A DNA stretch of 64,000 bases from Gammaproteobacteria bacterium (lineage in GTDB: Bacteria; Pseudomonadota; Gammaproteobacteria; Steroidobacterales; Steroidobacteraceae): assembly GCA_947452065.1 (NCBI GenBank), contig CANGBB010000007.1:1-64000 (forward strand), given 5' to 3'. The notes under the pieces are model-generated. The model did not search any database, was not told the origin of the DNA, and saw only the letters and a program-made list of their open reading frames with translations. The translations under genes were made by a program, and so were the position numbers. Positions within the stretch are counted from its first letter, which is position 1; every line of letters starts with the position of its first letter. Below, in pieces: positions 56,761 to 64,000 of the stretch.

Positions 56761-57519
56761 ATGAAGATCTCGGCCTGCATCATCACGTACAACGAGGCGG
56801 ACCGGATTGGCGCCTGCTGTGACTCGCTCGCGTTCTGTGACGAGATCGTCGTGGTCGACTCGCATTCCACCGACGACACGCGCGCCATTGCCGCCGCTCA
56901 CGGCGCGCGGGTGATCGAACGCGACTGGCCGGGTTACCGGTCACAGCGTGAGTTCGCGATGCAGGCGGCTACACATGATTGGATTCTTGCTGTCGATGCC
57001 GATGAGCGCGTCAGTGCGCCGTTGCGCGCCGAGCTGCAGGCGCTCGCTCGTGACATTGATGGCGGTGCCGACATTGCGGGGGCCAGCATCCCGACCCTCA
57101 CCGATTACTTCGGTCGTTTCCTCCGCCATGGCAATGCGTGGCCGGACCGTCATCCGCGTCTCTATGATCGCCGCCGGGCCCGCTGGCAGGGCTACGAAAT
57201 ACATGAGCGCGTCACCATCGACGGGCCGGTGCGTTCGCTACAGGGCTGGCTCGAGCACTATTCCTATCGCAGTTTCAGCGAGCAGTTGCGCAAGCTGGAT
57301 CGCTATGCGGAGTTAATGGCGCAGCAGATGCACGCCAATGGCCGGCGTGCCGGCCTGTCACAGGTTTTGTTCAATCCGCCGTGGCGTTTCATCCGGGGTT
57401 ACCTGCTCAAGCGCGGCTTCCTCGATGGCTGGCGCGGCTTCGTCTATCACGTCGCCGAGGCGGGCTATGTGCGTCGCAAATATTTGCGACTGTGGATGCT
57501 CGGTCGCGGCTGCGCCTAG
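56761..57519 (+). CDS. Family 2 glycosyltransferase (WaaE/KdtX-like)
   Basis: ISACIITYNEADRIGACCDSLAFCDEIVVVDSHSTDDT; DWILAVDADERVS; W(F/I)RGYLLKRGFLDGWRGF. Confidence 0.88.
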   Translation: MKISACIITYNEADRIGACCDSLAFCDEIVVVDSHSTDDTRAIAAAHGARVIERDWPGYRSQREFAMQAATHDWILAVDADERVSAPLRAELQALARDIDGGADIAGASIPTLTDYFGRFLRHGNAWPDRHPRLYDRRRARWQGYEIHERVTIDGPVRSLQGWLEHYSYRSFSEQLRKLDRYAELMAQQMHANGRRAGLSQVLFNPPWRFIRGYLLKRGFLDGWRGFVYHVAEAGYVRRKYLRLWMLGRGCA

Positions 57520-57629
57520 GATCAATGGTCGGCGTCAGGTCTTTGCCAATGCGTCCCATGCCACGACTACGCTGCGCCCACTGTGTGGCAGCTAAAGATT
57601 CTGCAGAAAATTATTACTAGGAGAAAAAA

Positions 57630-58235
57630 ATGAAATTTCGGGGAAAGCTTTCACTGGCTCTGATCGTCGCGACCGCTCTCGGCGGCTGTGCCACCCAACT
57701 GTCCGTGGTCTCGGACGCCGGCTGGCAGTCTCTGATCAAGGGCGGCTCCGGGCTCGAGAATTTTAACCGTGTTGCTGAGGCGAACTGGGCCGCCCGTGAT
57801 GGTGCCATCGAGGCGAGTTCCGGCGGAAAGGATGCCGCCTATCTGGTGACGACCCGACCGTATGGCAACTTCATGATCAAATCCGAATTCTGGGCCAGTG
57901 ATGATGTCAACAGCGGCATCTTTATCCGCTGCGCCGATGCGACGAAGATCGCCGCGGATACTTGCTATGAGGTCAACATCTACGATCAGCGTCCGGATCC
58001 GACCTATGGTACCGGCGCCATCGTCGGCGTGGCCAAGGTCGATCCGATGCCAAAAGCCGGCGGCAAGTGGAATACTCTGGAGATCACAGCGCAGGGTTCG
58101 CATCTGGTGGTGGTGTTCAATGGCAAGAAGACCGTTGATGTGCAGGATTCCAAGCGCGATGCCGGTTACATCGCACTGCAGTGGGGTGCGGTGGGCACCA
58201 TCCGCTTCCGCAGCCTCCAGATCAAACCCCTTTAA
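57630..58235 (+). CDS. DUF1080 (3-keto-disaccharide hydrolase-like) lipoprotein
   Basis: Lipobox LGGCATQ; NFMIKSEFWASDDVNSGIFIRC; YEVNIYDQRPDPTYGTGAIVGV. Confidence 0.87.
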   Translation: MKFRGKLSLALIVATALGGCATQLSVVSDAGWQSLIKGGSGLENFNRVAEANWAARDGAIEASSGGKDAAYLVTTRPYGNFMIKSEFWASDDVNSGIFIRCADATKIAADTCYEVNIYDQRPDPTYGTGAIVGVAKVDPMPKAGGKWNTLEITAQGSHLVVVFNGKKTVDVQDSKRDAGYIALQWGAVGTIRFRSLQIKPL

Positions 58236-58250
58236 AGAGACAATAAAGCC

Positions 58251-58655
58251 ATGATCAATCAACGTACCGCGCCCTATGCAGCGCTGCTCCTCCGGCTCAC
58301 GCTGGGAACGCTGTTCATCATCCATCTGTACTGGAAGTTCACGGTTAAAGGTTTCGAACCGTGGGTCGCCGGATTGCATGAAGCTGGGTACTCCAACCTC
58401 GTCGTTGGTTACGTGCTCTCTGCTGAAGTCGCCGGTGCGCTGCTGCTGATACCGGGCCTCTACACGCGCTGGGTCAGCCTGTTTGCATTGCCGTTGATGG
58501 CCGGTGCCGCGCAGTTCTGGTTGGTGCGCAAGGGTTTCTATTTCACCGTGGCTGGCGCCGAGTTCCCGATGCTTTGGGGCATCGGTCTCATCGTGCAGGC
58601 CCTGTTGGGCGATGGCGCGCTGGCCCTCGGACAGTCTCGGCGTCGGCGCGGCTGA
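58251..58655 (+). CDS. DoxX family membrane protein
   Basis: AALLLRLTLGTLFIIHLYWKF; four TM segments; AGALLLIPGLYTRWVSL. Confidence 0.8.
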   Translation: MINQRTAPYAALLLRLTLGTLFIIHLYWKFTVKGFEPWVAGLHEAGYSNLVVGYVLSAEVAGALLLIPGLYTRWVSLFALPLMAGAAQFWLVRKGFYFTVAGAEFPMLWGIGLIVQALLGDGALALGQSRRRRG

Positions 58656-58688
58656 GCTGCCGACAGTTTTTTCATAGGGAGGATTGGC

Positions 58689-59393
58689 ATGAATCGTACT
58701 AAGCAGTTGTTCGCAGCCGCGATGGCCATCGTGCTGTGCGGCAGTGCGCACGCAGATTGGAAGGGGAAGGGCGAGGCCGGACTGGTGTTCGCACGTGGTA
58801 ACAGCGATACGGACAGCCTGAACCTGAAGCTGGAGATGTCACAGGAAGTGAATCTGTGGAAGCATCAGCTTGATATGTCGGTATTGCGGGCGACCACGTC
58901 GGGAAGCACATCGGCCGACCGCTACCAGGCCGCTTGGCAGTCTGACTACGAGTTGTCGGATCGCAGCTTCCTCTTCGGCGGCCTGCACTACGACAAGGAC
59001 AAGTTCAGCGGCTTTGACTATCAGGCGAATGCCACCACCGGTTTCGGCTACAAGATTGTCGATACCGAGCAGGTGAAGCTGGCTGCTCAGGTCGGTGCCG
59101 GTTATCGACGGCTGAAGAATTCACTGACCCAGAAGACCAGTGGCGATGCGATCGCTACAGCCGGTTTTGGCTACGAAAACCAGCTGAACGACTCGACCAA
59201 GGTGCTCGATAACTTCCGCGTAGAGAGCGGCTCGGCGAACACGCTGGTGGCCAACTTCCTCGGGCTGGAAGTGAAAATGAACCACAAGCTGGCGTTGGCT
59301 CTGGGTTTCGATCTGCGTCGTAACAGCAATCCGCCCGGAGGGCTGAAAAAGACCGATACGCTGACGACGACGAATCTGGTGTATTCGTTCTAA
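58689..59393 (+). CDS. DUF481 (YdiY-like) outer-membrane protein
   Basis: WKGKGEAGLVFARGNSDTDSLNLKLEMS; DRYQAAWQSDYELSDRSFLFGGLHYDKDKFSGFDYQ. Confidence 0.88.
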   Translation: MNRTKQLFAAAMAIVLCGSAHADWKGKGEAGLVFARGNSDTDSLNLKLEMSQEVNLWKHQLDMSVLRATTSGSTSADRYQAAWQSDYELSDRSFLFGGLHYDKDKFSGFDYQANATTGFGYKIVDTEQVKLAAQVGAGYRRLKNSLTQKTSGDAIATAGFGYENQLNDSTKVLDNFRVESGSANTLVANFLGLEVKMNHKLALALGFDLRRNSNPPGGLKKTDTLTTTNLVYSF

Positions 59394-59429
59394 GAACAGC
59401 CGAAAACGAGGCTCGTCGCGCGTCAGTCC

Positions 59430-60212
59430 TCAGGGCTGGCGCGCGATGACCAGCAATGCGGCCCCGACGATGATGCGGTACCACGCGAACAGCGTGAAGC
59501 GATGGCCCTGTACATAGCGCAGTAGCCACTTGACCGAGATGAAGGCCACCACGGCTGAAACCACAAAGCCCAGGCCGAAATCACCCCAGGATTCACCGGC
59601 GAAGTCCTGCTTAGGGATCTTCAGAAACTCGTAGCCGGTCGCCGCAAACATCGTTGGTACGCCGAGCAGAAAGGCGAACTCCGTAGCGGCGGCCCGCTGT
59701 GTAGTCCCTGCAAGCATGGCAGCGAAGATCGTAGCCGCAGAACGCGAAGTGCCAGGAAAGACAGCAGCCAAGATCTGGCAGGCACCGACCCAGAAGGCTG
59801 CCGATCGGCTCACATGCGCGTTCTCAGATCGCCGGGCTACCATCGCTTCGATGCCGAGAATGGCAATGCCGCCGATCAGTAAGGCCAGCGCTACTGGCAT
59901 CAGTTGCGCGGTTAGCGACCAGCCCAGCTTTTTAACCATCAGGCCACCGGCCATAGTGACCACGAAGGCCATGATTAGCTTCAGAACATAGTTCCGGCTG
60001 GCGGCATCACGCAGGTTGCACAGTTGCAGGAGTCTTCGCCAGAACACTCCGATCACGGCCAGCATGGCGCCGGCTTGGATACCCACATTGAACAGTTCGG
60101 AGCGAGGGCCGAGCCAATGCTCGGCAATGAGCAGGTGGCCGGTGCTGGAAATCGGGAGAAATTCGGTAACGCCCTCAATGACGCCAAGCAGGACGGTGTG
60201 CGCGGTATCCAT
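59430..60212 (-). CDS. uppP: Undecaprenyl-diphosphatase (BacA/UppP)
   Basis: LLGVIEGVTEFLPISSTGHLLIAEHWL; PGTSRSAATIFAAMLAG. Confidence 0.94.
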   Translation of the reverse strand: MDTAHTVLLGVIEGVTEFLPISSTGHLLIAEHWLGPRSELFNVGIQAGAMLAVIGVFWRRLLQLCNLRDAASRNYVLKLIMAFVVTMAGGLMVKKLGWSLTAQLMPVALALLIGGIAILGIEAMVARRSENAHVSRSAAFWVGACQILAAVFPGTSRSAATIFAAMLAGTTQRAAATEFAFLLGVPTMFAATGYEFLKIPKQDFAGESWGDFGLGFVVSAVVAFISVKWLLRYVQGHRFTLFAWYRIIVGAALLVIARQP

Positions 60213-60281
60213 GGTGCCGGAATGGTCTCCTCGCCTGAACAGTCAGGCACGAAGATCATAGCGTTTTGGGAGGTCAGCCGC

Positions 60282-60701
60282 TCAGGCGCGGCCGAGTTCG
60301 CGGGGTGTGAACGCCGCGGTACCGTTCAGCTGTGAGGAGTAGACAGGGGGAGCGCAGCCTCCGCGGATCGCGAGGAGGAGTTTCTGTACGTGGTTGAGCC
60401 GGAGGTGGACCACGGCTCCGTTGCGGTCATTGAATTCCTTGCAGCGTTTTGCGGCCGCAAGATTGGTCACCCACTGACGGTGGAGATCGCCGCCGGCGTC
60501 GCACCAGCGCAGAAGCTGTTCAAATCCGTGGCGATTATTGTCATGGGACAGCATGCGACACAGCTCGCGCCGCTCGCCATCAAGGAGCGTCAGCTGACTG
60601 GTGCGGTCGTGCTCCACGCGTGCCGCCCGGGCACGCAGATCCATGCGACGCGCCAGCAGCCGGCGACGTTGGGCCTGCGGGTCGATCTCAAGATTTGTCA
60701 T
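60282..60701 (-). CDS. Hypothetical protein
   Basis: Helical Arg-rich 139-aa ORF from MTNLEIDPQAQRRRLLARRMDLRARAARVEHDRTSQL; no family recognised. Confidence 0.45.
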   Translation of the reverse strand: MTNLEIDPQAQRRRLLARRMDLRARAARVEHDRTSQLTLLDGERRELCRMLSHDNNRHGFEQLLRWCDAGGDLHRQWVTNLAAAKRCKEFNDRNGAVVHLRLNHVQKLLLAIRGGCAPPVYSSQLNGTAAFTPRELGRA

Positions 60702-60792
60702 GTCTTCGCCTGACTCCAATGGACTATTGATGCTCGCGGGCGCCCAAGCATCGGACGCCCTGATGTCCATTTTCCGAGTCAGAGATAGCCAT

Positions 60793-60817
60793 GCCAATGC
60801 GGAGAATCCGCATTGGC
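60793..60817. repeat. Perfect inverted repeat (stem-loop) in an intergenic region
   Basis: GCCAATGCGGA-GAA-TCCGCATTGGC, 11-bp arms, 3-nt loop. Confidence 0.75.
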
Positions 60818-60883
60818 CCAACCCGTCCGTTACCTCGCGGGTGCTACCGGCCCTTCGCTCCAGCCTTTAATTTAATTGCTGGA

Positions 60884-62314
60884 TCAGCCACCTGACTTGC
60901 CAGCCATGCCGCCGCCCTTGCCTCCACCCATGCCGCCAGCCTTGCGATCGCCGGGCAGCGAGCTGGCGTCGGTGGTGACATTGGCCGCTGAGTTCAGGGT
61001 TGGCATCTGCGCGTTCACCGCTGTCAGATAAGCAGTCAGACGCGCGTCCAATTCCGCAACTTTCTCCGGCATCTGTTTGGCCAGATCATTGTGTTCCACC
61101 ACGTCCTTCGAGACGTCGAAGAGCTTCAGCTGACCAGTCTCATAGACGCGTGTGAGTTTGTAGTTACCCAGCAGGATTGCCGAAGCCGGTCCCTGCGCAT
61201 CTTTGTCGTAGTGCGGGAAGTGGACCACGAACTCCTCTCGCGGCCGCTGCACCGTCCCTGTCCCACCGCTGGTCAGCACCGGCAGCAGACTGCCACCCTC
61301 CACGCCCTTGGGCAGGGCTTCGGTCACGCCGGCCAACGCTGCGAAGGTCGGGAACAGATCCATACCCGTCACGCGCACATGGGAAACAGAGCCCGCCTTG
61401 ATGCTCGGACCGGAGACCAGGAAAGGCACGCGAATGCCGCCTTCCCAGACACTGCCTTTACCGCCGGTCAGCGGCAGATTTTTTCCCTGACCACCATGAT
61501 CTGAGGTGTACACGATAAAGGTGTTGCCGCGCACACCGAGCCGATCCACAGCATCGAGAATCTGGCCGATGGTGTTGTCGAGAAGGCTGAGTTCCTCCTC
61601 CGATGCATTGGGATTCTTCAGTGCCGAATTCGGATAGTGCGACATCTGCAGGTAGAACGGCTTGTGGGCCTTGATCTGCCGCTCCATGAAGCTGATGCCC
61701 TTTGCAGTCATGGCCAGCGCCTGCTTCGGATTCGGATTGGCCACGTTTTCCGGGCCGCCATTGCTGGTGGGACCGTCACTTTCGTCAAAGCCATAGCGTG
61801 AGGGATCGATATGGCCCACATGCCACTTGCCAAAGTGAGCGGTGGCGTAGCCGCGACGCTTGAGCAGTCCACCAATGGTGGTTTCTTCTACAGGCAGCTC
61901 GGTTGAGGCGTTGACGGGCACCACGCGTGTAGTCACTGGTCGATCGCTAGCCGATTCACCCGTACCCACGAATGTCATGTGCAAAGCGGCCGGGCTGCGG
62001 CCAGTGAATAAGGCCGCCCGCGATGGTGTGCAGCGAGGCGAAGCGGCATACCCGTCCGAAAAACGCATACCGGCATTGGCCAGCTTCTCGATGTTAGGCG
62101 TCCGGTGACCGGTGCCTCGCGAGGTTGGCATGCGATCATCCATCTGCACCGAGCTGCTGACCCAGCCGGCGGCTTCCGCATAGATGACGATGAAATTCGG
62201 TGGTGTCGCAGCCGTTACTTCCGGCGCGGCTGCGGCCGGACTGCCCCCGGGCAGTTGCATCGCGCCAATCGTCAGACCCAGTACGGCAAGTAGTGCAACG
62301 AATAGTTTTTTCAT
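60884..62314 (-). CDS. Sulfatase family hydrolase (arylsulfatase-like)
   Basis: Sulfatase signature SPRCTPSRAALFTGRSP; YTSDHGGQGKNLPLTGGKGSVWEGGIRVPF. Start at ATG 62314. Confidence 0.9.
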   Translation of the reverse strand: MKKLFVALLAVLGLTIGAMQLPGGSPAAAAPEVTAATPPNFIVIYAEAAGWVSSSVQMDDRMPTSRGTGHRTPNIEKLANAGMRFSDGYAASPRCTPSRAALFTGRSPAALHMTFVGTGESASDRPVTTRVVPVNASTELPVEETTIGGLLKRRGYATAHFGKWHVGHIDPSRYGFDESDGPTSNGGPENVANPNPKQALAMTAKGISFMERQIKAHKPFYLQMSHYPNSALKNPNASEEELSLLDNTIGQILDAVDRLGVRGNTFIVYTSDHGGQGKNLPLTGGKGSVWEGGIRVPFLVSGPSIKAGSVSHVRVTGMDLFPTFAALAGVTEALPKGVEGGSLLPVLTSGGTGTVQRPREEFVVHFPHYDKDAQGPASAILLGNYKLTRVYETGQLKLFDVSKDVVEHNDLAKQMPEKVAELDARLTAYLTAVNAQMPTLNSAANVTTDASSLPGDRKAGGMGGGKGGGMAGKSGG

Positions 62315-62468
62315 GGCGAGCACCTGACTTGAAATAAGAACGAGCGAGAATGATCAAAGCGAGCGTTTCACCGCCCGGATCCTACGATCTGTTCCCCGAC
62401 CAAGCGGATGTCTGGCACCCGCAGTGAGCGGCATGGCCCGGGGATTAACCCGGGCCGGGCCATGCAGG

Positions 62469-64000
<1,532 letters not shown>

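Noticed and set aside
57651-58751. 366-aa minus-strand ORF opposite DUF1080/DoxX
   Set aside because: Crosses two supported plus-strand genes with good ribosome-binding sites.

Overview
This is a 64 kb, high-GC, densely coded chromosomal segment. The gene content (rpoD, polA, TamAB, gltBD, LptM-like lipoprotein, NudC, UppP) suggests a gammaproteobacterium; that assignment is inference. From left to right it contains: (1) the 3' part of a large Ig/cadherin-like repeat autotransporter; (2) a polysaccharide export module (Wzi, YdcF/DUF218, MraY/WecA-type transferase, giant SLBB protein, Wzz, RfaH/NusG-like protein) next to an H-NS family gene; (3) polA; (4) DUF1800/DUF1501 and XdhC/MocA pairs; (5) a compact arginine operon, argR-argG-DUF1611-argC-argD-argF'-argB-argH, with two small membrane/lipoprotein genes at its tail; (6) tamB-tamA, nudC, an orphan FlhC-like gene, an ABC exporter, an FAD oxidoreductase and a POTRA-only protein; (7) a ugpQ-glpD-glpK operon, a SPOR lipoprotein and glucokinase; (8) ompA-like and gltBD genes and small envelope genes; (9) uppP, a sulfatase and the 5'-truncated rpoD. 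The most interesting candidate system is the arginine operon. Its transcarbamylase belongs to the N-acylornithine (AOTCase/SOTCase) type and has Ala at the residue that discriminates acetyl- from succinyl-ornithine. A DUF1611 (DgcN-like) gene is translationally coupled between argG and argC, in a cluster with no recognisable argA/argJ or argE. Tandem ARG boxes with canonical spacing precede the operon. No tRNA, rRNA, CRISPR array or mobile element was recognised. All calls come from reading the sequence and remembered family motifs; no searches were run.
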